DNA of 64,000 nt from Flagellimonas beolgyonensis (lineage in GTDB: Bacteria; Bacteroidota; Bacteroidia; Flavobacteriales; Flavobacteriaceae): positions 62,001 to 126,000 of the forward strand of contig NZ_RZMY01000016.1 in the NCBI RefSeq assembly GCF_003992615.1, written 5' to 3'. The notes beneath the pieces were generated by a model. It was not told where the DNA came from and did not search any database. It saw nothing but the letters and a program-made list of their open reading frames with translations. Both the position numbers and the translations under genes were made by a program. Positions 26,253 through 33,710 of the stretch are shown one piece after another (positions within the stretch are counted from its first letter, which is position 1; each line of letters opens with the position of its first letter).

Positions 26253-27230
26253 TTATTCATCATAAATTAACTCTATTTCCAATTCCGCAAGATTTTCAAC
26301 TTTGGTATTATCCAAATTCAAAATTGTCTTTCGACTACCATAAATTCTATGAGGAATACCTGGATCATAATAGTATTGATAATAATTCAAATCAGTGATA
26401 TAGAAAATTGCAGATTTCATCAACTCTTCTGCTTTATCCTCTTCTAAACCCATTTTTTTAAACAACATTGTGACTTGTCTTTTGGTATCAATTGGATTGA
26501 TAATAGCTTCTTCTTTTAATACACAGTAAAAGTCTTTTTTATCAGCTTCAACAATTGATAGTTTTGCATCCGCCTTTACAGGATCTCCTCCAACCATATT
26601 TGGCAATTCTGATTCATATTCGTAAGGCTCATTCAAATCATATTCTGAACCAAAAGGAAAATGAAAATATTGTAATTCGTATACAATCAACTGTTCAATC
26701 CCTTCCTTTGAACTATAAATGTTTGCTAGAGGTTCTATGGCTTGTCTAATTTCATTGATTTTATCTGGTTTACGAAGCTTAATGTTTCTTTCCAATTCAC
26801 CAAGTAAGTTGCTCATTAGACTACTTATATCCTTCCAGTTTACTATTTCCAAGAATTCTCCATACTCATCCGTTTTATAGATCACATTTGTGACATTATA
26901 TTGATAAACTATATCATTAAATGCTTTTTTATCTTCATAAATCTTATTTAAATTTTCCTTATAACTATCAGCAAGGAAATTATTGTAAGACCATTGTATT
27001 GTATATGATTTTTCGGTTGAATCAATTACTTTAAAATTTGCAATGTATTGTATGGAATCATTTATTGATAGTTTTTCATTGGTCCATCGTTTTTTAGTTT
27101 TAGTTACTTTAAAATTGTAACTATCACCTAAAGACCAATATGCAATGAATGCAATTTTGGTTGAATCACTTTGACTAGATGAAGAGAGAGTAAAAATTAA
27201 AAAGAAAAGAAAGGTTAAGTTTTTACACAT
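26253..27230 (-). CDS. Exported protein of unknown function (325 aa)
   Basis: A signal peptide (FLFFLIFTLSSSSQS) is followed by about 300 residues without a recognised domain. The mature region begins with strands (YWSLGDSYNFKVTKTKKRW) and has a helical middle part. Similar long periplasmic proteins are frequent in this phylum without assigned function. Very AT-rich. It starts 37 bp from repeat copy 13. Confidence 0.65.
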   Translation of the reverse strand: MCKNLTFLFFLIFTLSSSSQSDSTKIAFIAYWSLGDSYNFKVTKTKKRWTNEKLSINDSIQYIANFKVIDSTEKSYTIQWSYNNFLADSYKENLNKIYEDKKAFNDIVYQYNVTNVIYKTDEYGEFLEIVNWKDISSLMSNLLGELERNIKLRKPDKINEIRQAIEPLANIYSSKEGIEQLIVYELQYFHFPFGSEYDLNEPYEYESELPNMVGGDPVKADAKLSIVEADKKDFYCVLKEEAIINPIDTKRQVTMLFKKMGLEEDKAEELMKSAIFYITDLNYYQYYYDPGIPHRIYGSRKTILNLDNTKVENLAELEIELIYDE

Positions 27231-27267
27231 AGATATTTCAATTATGTACCAATTTCATCTATTAGAA

Positions 27268-27284
27268 TCGTTTATTTGAACTTT
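27268..27284. repeat. Cassette-junction repeat, copy 13
   Basis: Perfect consensus, 8 bp after the stop of the PD-(D/E)XK-like gene. Confidence 0.9.
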
Positions 27285-27292
27285 TTTCCCTA

Positions 27293-27874
27293 TTAAATAC
27301 GTTGTAACATATAAAAATGATATTCCACCAAATAGGGACGAGAAATGGAAATGGCATCTAATGGCTTTAATTTTGCATCTTTAAATTCTTCGAAACTTTT
27401 TAAAACATTTGATTTCCAAATCTCAGATTTGGCAATATATCTATTCAAGCTCGGAGTTATTTTCCAAGTATCATCAAATTTCTGTTTGTCTGCAATGTTC
27501 CAATTTGCAATTACTAGTATAAATAAGTCTGAATTTCTCTTTAAAAAGTCATTTCGAATCATAAAACTGTAATCGGACAAACTTTTAAAATCTCCACTAA
27601 ATTGATATTTAAATTCAATTTTGATTGGACTTTCAGGATTATTCTTATTGACGACACTGAGGTCAGCTCTAGTTTTATTTTCCCTAGGATGCTCTGCAAA
27701 TGCTTTCACATCTGTTCCTTTAAACCTTTCGTTAAGTTCCTCTAAAATCAAATTACGAATGTGATTTTCTTGTTTCAGATTGGGGTAATTGCAATTTACC
27801 TTTTCAAGCATATTTTTAAATGAATCTGATTCTATTACACCTGAAATCAATTGTGATATACTTTCAACTTCCAT
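27293..27874 (-). CDS. PD-(D/E)XK nuclease-like protein of unknown function (193 aa)
   Basis: Cytoplasmic, no signal. The pattern LILEELNERF, then TRADLSVV (D71), then IKIEFKYQ (E87, K89) matches the core of the PD-(D/E)XK fold: a helix with Glu, a strand with Asp, and a strand with ExK. This suggests a nuclease or a restriction-like domain, possibly defensive. The assignment is by motif only. Its ATG overlaps repeat copy 14 and lies inside the 3' end of the small gene upstream. Confidence 0.55.
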   Translation of the reverse strand: MEVESISQLISGVIESDSFKNMLEKVNCNYPNLKQENHIRNLILEELNERFKGTDVKAFAEHPRENKTRADLSVVNKNNPESPIKIEFKYQFSGDFKSLSDYSFMIRNDFLKRNSDLFILVIANWNIADKQKFDDTWKITPSLNRYIAKSEIWKSNVLKSFEEFKDAKLKPLDAISISRPYLVEYHFYMLQRI

Positions 27875-28124
27875 CGTTTATTTGAACTTTTCTGATATTA
27901 GATGCATCCTTGATAATTGAAAAAGGATTTAATTTCAAATTACATTCTTTTATAAAATATTCAAGATGATCAATGGCTAGTCCAAATTCATTATTTTCTA
28001 AAAACTCTTGAATAATTTCCTTGGCATCATTTACGCCTAATGATTCAATTTCATGTGGCAACCTCACAATATTGAAAAACTCATTAATAATTTCATTACT
28101 CAATTGCCATATCTCTTGCTTCAT
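27864..28124 (-). CDS. Small acidic protein with repeat-encoded C-terminus (86 aa)
   Basis: A helical acidic protein (DAKEIIQEFLENNEFGLAIDHLEYFIKECNL) whose helix pattern recalls small immunity proteins of contact-toxin systems; this is a resemblance from memory, not a proven match. The last codons KVQIND are encoded by repeat copy 14 itself, followed by GS and TGA, so the natural end was probably replaced when the cassettes were joined. The ATG overlaps repeat copy 15. Confidence 0.6.
   Translation of the reverse strand: MKQEIWQLSNEIINEFFNIVRLPHEIESLGVNDAKEIIQEFLENNEFGLAIDHLEYFIKECNLKLNPFSIIKDASNIRKVQINDGS
27874..27890. repeat. Cassette-junction repeat, copy 14
   Basis: Perfect consensus. 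It lies inside the last codons of the 86-residue gene and overlaps the ATG of the PD-(D/E)XK-like gene. Confidence 0.9.
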
Positions 28125-28140
28125 CGTTTTATTGAACTTA
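28124..28140. repeat. Cassette-junction repeat, copy 15 (variant)
   Basis: TCGTTTTATTGAACTTA, 14 of 17. One base separates it from the stop of the TlpA-like gene and it overlaps the ATG of the 86-residue gene. This is the copy nearest the recombinase in array orientation. Confidence 0.85.
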
Positions 28141-28141
28141 T

Positions 28142-29140
28142 TTAATTTAATAGCTCATCCAGTTTTGCATTCAACTTTTCTCCATGAATGTTCTGCTCCA
28201 AAATAACTCCGTTCTGGTCAATCAAAAAGTTGTTGGGAATTGCATGAATTCCGTAAATCAAAGAAGCTGTATTTTCGTGGCCTTTTAAATCACTGACCTG
28301 AGGCCAAGGTAATCCGTCCTTTTCAATTGCCTCAATCCAACTTTCTCTTTTGGTGTCTTGTGAAACAGCAAATACTTCAAATCCTTTTGAATTATACTTC
28401 TCATAGGTTTTGACTAGATTCGGGTTTTCCTTTCTGCAGGGCAAACAACTAGAAGACCAAAACTCCAACAAAACCACTTTGTCCCTGAATTCGGAAAGTT
28501 TCCTCATTCCACCGTCAATGTCTTGCATTTCAAAATCAACATAACTATCTCCAATTCTCGGATTTTTATTGAGCTTAATATAGTTTGCAATTTTCTTTCC
28601 GTATTCAGTTCGCTTGTTTTCTATTGAAAGATTGTCATATAGTTCTTTCGTTTTTTCCTTGCCCCAAGTCGTAGAATATACCGAGAGGACATAAGCTCCA
28701 TGAAGACTGTTCGGATGCTGTTTGACAAACTCTTGCTCTTTTTGGGTTCTTTCATCCCTAGGAAGTGTTTCAGTCTCTATACTCAGATTGTAACTTAAGT
28801 TTTCCTCATCAGAACCTGTTACAATTGCGTTTCTGAAATCGGAGTTTGTGGCATCAAAGGTCATTTGATTGTTTTCCAACCATAAAAATCTATAATGGGA
28901 AAAGTCCTTTGTATTCAAAACCACTTGTACAGGTGTTTTTGTCAAATCGGTTTTGAAGTGAAAGGAATTGTTTTCCACAACAGCTGAATCGATTGCCGTT
29001 CCCGAACTGGTATTTTCAAGATAAAGAACTGTACCGTCTAAAATGTCTTTGGTCTTCCCAATTAGTTCAAATTGATTGTTTGGTTTTTTATTGCAGGCGA
29101 TAATTATAAATGGAATCAATCCAAATATTAATCTTTTCAT
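28142..29140 (-). CDS. TlpA-like thiol-disulfide oxidoreductase lipoprotein with DUF4369-type N-terminus
   Basis: Exported 332-residue lipoprotein (FIIIACNKK). A DUF4369-like beta domain (about 22-120) precedes a thioredoxin-like AhpC/TSA domain (about 195-330) with the redox pair C232 and C235 in SSCLPCRKENP and a cis-proline near IPNNF. Such proteins reduce disulfides in the periplasm. It is the first gene after the recombinase; no repeat separates the two, but a small inverted repeat (AATGGT...ACCATT, 29155-29180) lies in the gap. Confidence 0.88.
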   Translation of the reverse strand: MKRLIFGLIPFIIIACNKKPNNQFELIGKTKDILDGTVLYLENTSSGTAIDSAVVENNSFHFKTDLTKTPVQVVLNTKDFSHYRFLWLENNQMTFDATNSDFRNAIVTGSDEENLSYNLSIETETLPRDERTQKEQEFVKQHPNSLHGAYVLSVYSTTWGKEKTKELYDNLSIENKRTEYGKKIANYIKLNKNPRIGDSYVDFEMQDIDGGMRKLSEFRDKVVLLEFWSSSCLPCRKENPNLVKTYEKYNSKGFEVFAVSQDTKRESWIEAIEKDGLPWPQVSDLKGHENTASLIYGIHAIPNNFLIDQNGVILEQNIHGEKLNAKLDELLN

Positions 29141-29214
29141 GAAGTAATATTATTAATGGTTATGGTGCTTATAGACCATTAAAATACATATTATTCTTAC
29201 AATTCAAGCAATTG

Positions 29215-29886
29215 TTACTTTTTGATTTTCCTTTTGTGCCTTTTACAATGAGCTTTGTCCAAATCCTGTTTCTTGTCCCAGAAGAGTGTTCCGCACTCAA
29301 GGCACTTTCTTCTCCCTTGGTATGCCAAATACTTATAGAGCGTCTTTTTTGATCCAACATCAATAAGTTTCATGATTTCTTCAATACTTAGCTTGTTGTC
29401 CCTGTAATATCGTTCCGCCAACATAGCCTTGTTCAATGCCTGTTTACTGAGACCAGGCTTCCTGCCGATTTTCAAGCCACGCCTTCTTGAGCTTTCCATG
29501 CCTGCCCGTGTACGTTCAATGATGATGTCCCTTTCCAATTGGGCAACCGAAGCGAACAGATTAAAAATGAACCTTCCATGTGGGGATGTGGTATCGATAA
29601 AACTTTCCTGGATACTTTTGAAGTGGATTCCCTTCTTTTCAAAATCTTCGATGAGTTTAGTGAGATGTGAAAGGCTTCGGGCTATTCGGTCCAGTTTCCA
29701 GACCACAAGTGTATCACCTTCACGTAAAATGGATAACAATTCATCAAGACCCTTTCGTTCCGCTTTTGCTCCTGATGAAATGTCGGCATAGATGTTCTTG
29801 GGTTTGATTCCTTCCTTCAGAAAGGCATCCACCTGCAAATCGTGTTTTTGTGATTTCGTACTCACCCGTGCATATCCAAAAACCAT
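29215..29886 (-). CDS. Small serine recombinase (resolvase/invertase) with C-terminal zinc-finger-like extension
   Basis: The catalytic domain is complete: GYARVST with nucleophile S9, the arginine motif KLDRIAR (R67, R70) and QLERD at the start of the long helix E. An HTH region follows (about 150-190, LSIEEIMKLIDVGSKKTLYKYL). The protein then continues with C195-x2-C198 and C214-x2-H217 in a basic tail, which common resolvases and invertases lack. At 223 residues it is somewhat longer than the usual 180-200. It lies at the head of the array, with two inverted repeat copies just upstream. It is the best candidate to move the cassettes. Confidence 0.93.
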   Translation of the reverse strand: MVFGYARVSTKSQKHDLQVDAFLKEGIKPKNIYADISSGAKAERKGLDELLSILREGDTLVVWKLDRIARSLSHLTKLIEDFEKKGIHFKSIQESFIDTTSPHGRFIFNLFASVAQLERDIIIERTRAGMESSRRRGLKIGRKPGLSKQALNKAMLAERYYRDNKLSIEEIMKLIDVGSKKTLYKYLAYQGRRKCLECGTLFWDKKQDLDKAHCKRHKRKIKK

Positions 29887-29892
29887 AACCTG

Positions 29893-29909
29893 AAAGTTTA
29901 AATAAACGG
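29893..29909. repeat. Inverted repeat copy 16, upstream of the recombinase
   Basis: On the plus strand AAAGTTTAAATAAACGG, the reverse complement of the array repeat with 15 of 17 positions matching. It lies 6 bp before the recombinase start codon and faces opposite to the 15 array copies. Confidence 0.85.
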
Positions 29910-29978
29910 TAGAATGTAAACTATTTATCTAGTACGGGGAAATGAACTTTGACAAACCAGTGGAGTCGTTTTACACTA

Positions 29979-29995
29979 AAAGTTCAAAAAAACGG
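29979..29995. repeat. Inverted repeat copy 17
   Basis: On the plus strand AAAGTTCAAAAAAACGG, inverted relative to the array and 15 of 17 as consensus. A half copy TCGTTTTA (29966-29973) faces it, making a dyad, and GAACTTT (29944-29950) lies between the two inverted copies. The stretch 29893-29995 could be the primary recombination site. Confidence 0.75.
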
Positions 29996-30035
29996 TCCAT
30001 TGAGGGAACCCAATCTAATAAGGAGAAAAAATAAA

Positions 30036-30060
30036 CCCCTCAAAACATAGTCTTGAGGGG
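30036..30060. terminator. Terminator downstream of tRNA-Gln (usable on both strands)
   Basis: CCCCTCAA (30036-30043) pairs with TTGAGGGG (30053-30060) over a 9-nt loop. On the plus strand TTTT follows; on the minus strand GTTTATTTTTT follows. It would stop tRNA-Gln transcription before the array and shield the array from outside. Confidence 0.85.
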
Positions 30061-30066
30061 TTTTCG

Positions 30067-30138
30067 TTGGCCTACTAGGACTCGAACCTAGAATGACTGA
30101 ACCAAAATCAGTAGTGTTGCCAATTACACCATAGGCCA
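30067..30138 (-). tRNA. tRNA-Gln (anticodon TTG)
   Basis: On the minus strand the acceptor stem TGGCCTA pairs with TAGGCCA and discriminator A follows (30067). The D arm, anticodon stem-loop ACTGA-TTTTGGT-TCAGT with anticodon TTG, and T arm CTAGG-TTCGAGT-CCTAG are all present. CCA is not encoded. The 3' end faces the cassette array, the side on which integrated islands usually sit. Confidence 0.95.
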
Positions 30139-30326
30139 GTACCGTAAAAGCTAAACTGATCCAGCTTTTGAGCGTGCAAATTTAAAACAAACTTTGGTTT
30201 CAACAAATATTTTAAGAAGAATACCCACTATTTTTATTTACCCCCATGTTAAAGCTTTTGCAAAAACCGCCAACCTTCTGTGCTAGATTTACTAAATTCG
30301 CCCCAACACGGTTAACAACCATCTCT

Positions 30327-33300
30327 ATGTTTGCAAAAGACTTCAAAAAATGGGATACCATCCTCGGATGGGTTTCCTTCGCAATCGCTTTTTCCGTTTA
30401 TGCCCTTACCGTTGAACCCACAGGAAGTTTTTGGGATGCAGGGGAGTATATTTCCACCGCCGCAAAATTGCAGGTAGGCCACCCCCCTGGAGCACCTTTA
30501 CTTCAAATGATCGGAGCCTTTTTCGCCATGTTCGCCTTTGGCGACGAATCCAAGATCGCGCTCATGGTCAACGCCGTTTCGGTGGTATCCAGTGCCTTTG
30601 CCGTGCTTTTCACTTTCTGGACCATCACCAATTTGGTGCGCAAGCTTATAGGTTCTAAAAAAGAACTTTCCAACAGCAAGGCCATCGCCGTGTTGGGCAG
30701 TGGATTGGTTGGCGCGTTGGCATTTACCTTTTCGGATAGTTTTTGGTTCAATGCCGTAGAGACCGAAGTGTATGGTATGGCCAGTTTGATCATGGCCCTG
30801 CTACTTTGGCTGGGACTCAAATGGGTGGATAACTTGGATGACCCAAGGGGCAATCGATGGATTTTGCTCATCAGTTTTGTGGTCGGTCTCACCTTTGGCA
30901 TCCAGTTTATGGGTTTTTTGGCCATTCCTTCCATTGGCCTGCTCTATTATTTCAAAAAATGCAAGACCACAACGGTCAAAAACTTTTTGTTCGCCAACAT
31001 TGTAGTGGTGGCGGTTTTGATTCTGGTCTATAAATTTTCCCTCACCTACGTGTTAAAATTATTTGGTTGGAGCGAGGTCTTTTTCATCAACGAGATAGGC
31101 CTGCCCTTCAACTCGGGATCCATCATTATGGGACTGGTTTTTATCGCAGTGTTCTATTTTGGACTTCGCTATACCCGAAAACATAAGTTTTACACAGGTA
31201 ACCTGATCATCCTGTGTTTAATGTTCCTAATCCTTGGATTCTCTTCGTGGCTGATGTTGCCGATCAGGGCCAATGCCAAAACGGTGGTGAACGAGAACAA
31301 CCCTGCCGATGCCAGAGCCCTTTTGGCCTATTATAATCGGGAACAATACCCCGGTGTGGAAAGTCCCTTTTATGGTGCCTATTATTCAGATGCCTTTGCA
31401 CCGGCCGGTGAAGATCGGGACGAGAGCCCCAAATACGAAAAAGACCTAAAACTGGGCAAATATGTGATTGTTAACCATTACAAAGGCGCCCTGCCCGGCC
31501 CCAATGAAAAACACGTGGGATTCCTGCCCCGAATGTGGAGCGACCAACATGCCGAAAATTACATGCGCTATTTTGGGGCGTTGGATTTTAGGATCAAATC
31601 GGAATACATCTCCAACAACGATCTTAGGGAAGCCGTAAACCAATTTAAAACAGCCTACAGTCGTGGTGAGCTCGATTCGGACCAATACTTGAGGTTCCTT
31701 CGGGAGTTTGGCGAATACATTGAAGTGCAGCCTCCCACCTTGGGCCAGAACTTCAGGTATATGTTCGATTTCCAATTTGGATATATGTACATGCGCTACT
31801 TCATGTGGAATTTTGTGGGTAAGCAAAACGACATCCAAGGCCGCTACGATGAAAACGGCAACTGGTTGAGCGGAATCGGATTTGTGGACAGCCTTTTCCG
31901 GGGCAGTCAAGATAACCTGCCCAGCGACTGGGAAAACAACAAAGGCCGTAACACCTATTTCTTTTTGCCCTTGCTCTTGGGGATTATCGGTATCGTTTTT
32001 CAGATCACCAAGAACCCAAAACAATTTTGGGTACTCTTTGTGTTCTTTATGTTCACCGGATTGGCGATTCAGTTTTACACCAACCCCTATATTTTCCAAC
32101 CCAGGGAAAGGGACTACTCCCTTGTGGGCTCGTTCTACATCTTCTGTATTTGGATAGGGCTCGGGGTATATGGGCTTTTTGAGGAAGTCAAAAAACTGTT
32201 GTCCGCCAAGATTGCCGCACCGGTTATAACGACGCTTTGCCTTGTGGCCGTGCCCTTCCTGATGGCGTTCCAAAACTGGGACGACCATGATCGCTCCGAC
32301 AGGTATACGGCAAAATCAACGGCAAAATCCTATTTGGATTCCTGCCAGGAAGATGCAGGCGCCATTTTGTTCACCATTGGTGACAACGATACCTTTCCAT
32401 TGTGGTATGCACAGGAAATTGAAAACTATCGTACCGACGTCCGCATTGTAAACACCAGTCTTTTTGCTACGGATTGGTACATCGACCAGATGAAACGCAA
32501 GGCGTACGAAAGTGATCCCATTCCGTCGCAATTGACACACGACAAATACCGCTACGGCACCCGGGATGCCGTCTATTACAACAAAGCGGACGATATTTTC
32601 GGCAGGCCAATCTCGGAAAGCCGTTGGAGCATAAAAGACTTTATGAACTGGATCGGCAGCGACAATCCCGAGACCAAATTCGGTTTTGTTTTGGATAAAC
32701 GTGGTGCCGATGTGGATCAATATCCAGAAAGCACCTTGGATATTGTGTACTACCCCACCAATAAGATCCGGATTCCCGTAAATAAGGAAAATGTGATCAA
32801 GAGCGGTTTGGTCAAAGAAAAGGACTCCGCCTTGATCGTGGATTATATTGATATCGATCTGCCGCAAAGTGCATTACCGAAGAATCGAATCCTGATGTTG
32901 GACGTGATCGCCAACAACGATTGGAAACGTCCCATTTATTTCTCCGGGGGAAGTTTTGATAGTGCCGAATACATCTGGATGAAGGATTACCTGCAGTTGG
33001 ATGGTCTTATCTATAAATTGGTGCCGATTAAAACGCCCAACCGCAATTCCTTTGAAATGGGCCGTATTGATTCCGACCTGATGTACGACATTGTCAAGGA
33101 TTGGGATTGGGGCAACTCTGGCAGTGATAAAATCTATCATGATCCCCAAACACGCTCACAGGGACTTTCGTTCCGAAGCAACCTCGCCCGACTGATGGAA
33201 ACCTTGATTGCGGAAAATAAAATAGACAAGGCCAAGGATGTTATCGATATGGCCATGACGAACATGCCTGTCGAACACTATTACTTCTACACTTTTGTGG

Positions 33301-33680
33301 AACCCTTTGTGGATGGCTATTACAAGGTAGGAGAAACCGACAAGGCAAGGGAACTGTATGGCAAACTCAAAAAGGTCTACCAAGAGCATTTGGAATACTA
33401 TGCCAACATTCCGTTGGACGAACAATATGAAAGAATTGACGATATCCTATCCGATATGCAGGCCTACCGTAGGAACATCGATATTTTAATTGAGAATCGG
33501 GACAAGGAATTTGCTGAATCGGAAACGATCATCTTTAATGAATACATCGACAAGTTCTCCCAATTTGTGGACGATGAGGAGGAAATACTGGAAGAACCCC
33601 TGCCCATGGACCCGGATATGGAAGACTCCATTCCATTGGATACCATTGGTGCCATCAACGATTCAATAGGAAATGAATAA
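30327..33680 (+). CDS. DUF2723 family membrane protein (protein O-mannosyltransferase-like)
   Basis: A large membrane protein of about 1117 residues. The N-terminal half has about 10-12 hydrophobic segments and the signature FWDAGEYISTAAKLQVGHPPGAPL, which recalls the DE/GEY-type motif of GT-C glycosyltransferases. The C-terminal half is soluble, with NDTFPLWYAQ and NDWKRPIYFS, and ends with a coiled, acidic tail. The ATG at 30327 (MFAKDFKKWDTILGW) is preferred over 30246 because the added residues look like tRNA-proximal leader. Members are thought to transfer sugars to exported proteins; the activity here is inferred. Confidence 0.88.
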   Translation: MFAKDFKKWDTILGWVSFAIAFSVYALTVEPTGSFWDAGEYISTAAKLQVGHPPGAPLLQMIGAFFAMFAFGDESKIALMVNAVSVVSSAFAVLFTFWTITNLVRKLIGSKKELSNSKAIAVLGSGLVGALAFTFSDSFWFNAVETEVYGMASLIMALLLWLGLKWVDNLDDPRGNRWILLISFVVGLTFGIQFMGFLAIPSIGLLYYFKKCKTTTVKNFLFANIVVVAVLILVYKFSLTYVLKLFGWSEVFFINEIGLPFNSGSIIMGLVFIAVFYFGLRYTRKHKFYTGNLIILCLMFLILGFSSWLMLPIRANAKTVVNENNPADARALLAYYNREQYPGVESPFYGAYYSDAFAPAGEDRDESPKYEKDLKLGKYVIVNHYKGALPGPNEKHVGFLPRMWSDQHAENYMRYFGALDFRIKSEYISNNDLREAVNQFKTAYSRGELDSDQYLRFLREFGEYIEVQPPTLGQNFRYMFDFQFGYMYMRYFMWNFVGKQNDIQGRYDENGNWLSGIGFVDSLFRGSQDNLPSDWENNKGRNTYFFLPLLLGIIGIVFQITKNPKQFWVLFVFFMFTGLAIQFYTNPYIFQPRERDYSLVGSFYIFCIWIGLGVYGLFEEVKKLLSAKIAAPVITTLCLVAVPFLMAFQNWDDHDRSDRYTAKSTAKSYLDSCQEDAGAILFTIGDNDTFPLWYAQEIENYRTDVRIVNTSLFATDWYIDQMKRKAYESDPIPSQLTHDKYRYGTRDAVYYNKADDIFGRPISESRWSIKDFMNWIGSDNPETKFGFVLDKRGADVDQYPESTLDIVYYPTNKIRIPVNKENVIKSGLVKEKDSALIVDYIDIDLPQSALPKNRILMLDVIANNDWKRPIYFSGGSFDSAEYIWMKDYLQLDGLIYKLVPIKTPNRNSFEMGRIDSDLMYDIVKDWDWGNSGSDKIYHDPQTRSQGLSFRSNLARLMETLIAENKIDKAKDVIDMAMTNMPVEHYYFYTFVEPFVDGYYKVGETDKARELYGKLKKVYQEHLEYYANIPLDEQYERIDDILSDMQAYRRNIDILIENRDKEFAESETIIFNEYIDKFSQFVDDEEEILEEPLPMDPDMEDSIPLDTIGAINDSIGNE

Positions 33681-33684
33681 AAAA

Positions 33685-33704
33685 AGCGAGGTTTAAACCT
33701 CGCT
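33685..33704. terminator. Bidirectional terminator
   Basis: A perfect 20-bp palindrome (AGCGAGGTTT / AAACCTCGCT) with A runs before it and T runs after it. It serves both converging genes, DUF2723 and the thioredoxin-like gene. Confidence 0.9.
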
Positions 33705-33710
33705 TTTTTC

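Larger units (their letters stand above)
16401..29995 (-). mobile_element. Candidate serine-recombinase gene-cassette array
   Basis: About 13.6 kb in which every gene is on the minus strand and the DNA is visibly AT-richer than both flanks. A 17-bp repeat, consensus TCGTTTATTTGAACTTT on the plus strand, occurs 15 times in one orientation. Between each two successive copies there is exactly one ORF; repeat-to-repeat distances run from 119 bp to 2468 bp. Two inverted copies lie upstream of a serine recombinase gene at the head of the array. Repeats abut or overlap start codons in several genes and provide stop codons in others. The layout resembles an integron with another recombinase and another site. 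That the recombinase acts on the repeats is inference. Confidence 0.7.

Noticed and set aside
17511-28140. The repeats as a CRISPR array
   Set aside because: Spacing runs from 119 to 2468 bp and each interval is a gene, not a spacer; no cas genes are present.
17511-28140. The repeats as a ribosome-binding or promoter element only
   Set aside because: Distance to the start codon varies from overlap to 54 bp (and about 243 bp for the S41 gene), copies lie inside coding ends or provide stop codons, and two copies are inverted. A contribution of the A-rich edge to translation remains possible.
29199-29217. Inverted repeat at the recombinase stop (AATTGCTTGAATT) as a recombination site
   Set aside because: Very short stem, no match to the array repeat; it could be a weak hairpin only.
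16401-29995. Classical integron
   Set aside because: No IntI tyrosine recombinase and no long attC-like imperfect palindromes; only a short repeat and a serine recombinase.
31446-32288. Long minus-strand ORF inside the DUF2723 gene
   Set aside because: Antisense shadow of a well-supported coding region; no family features.
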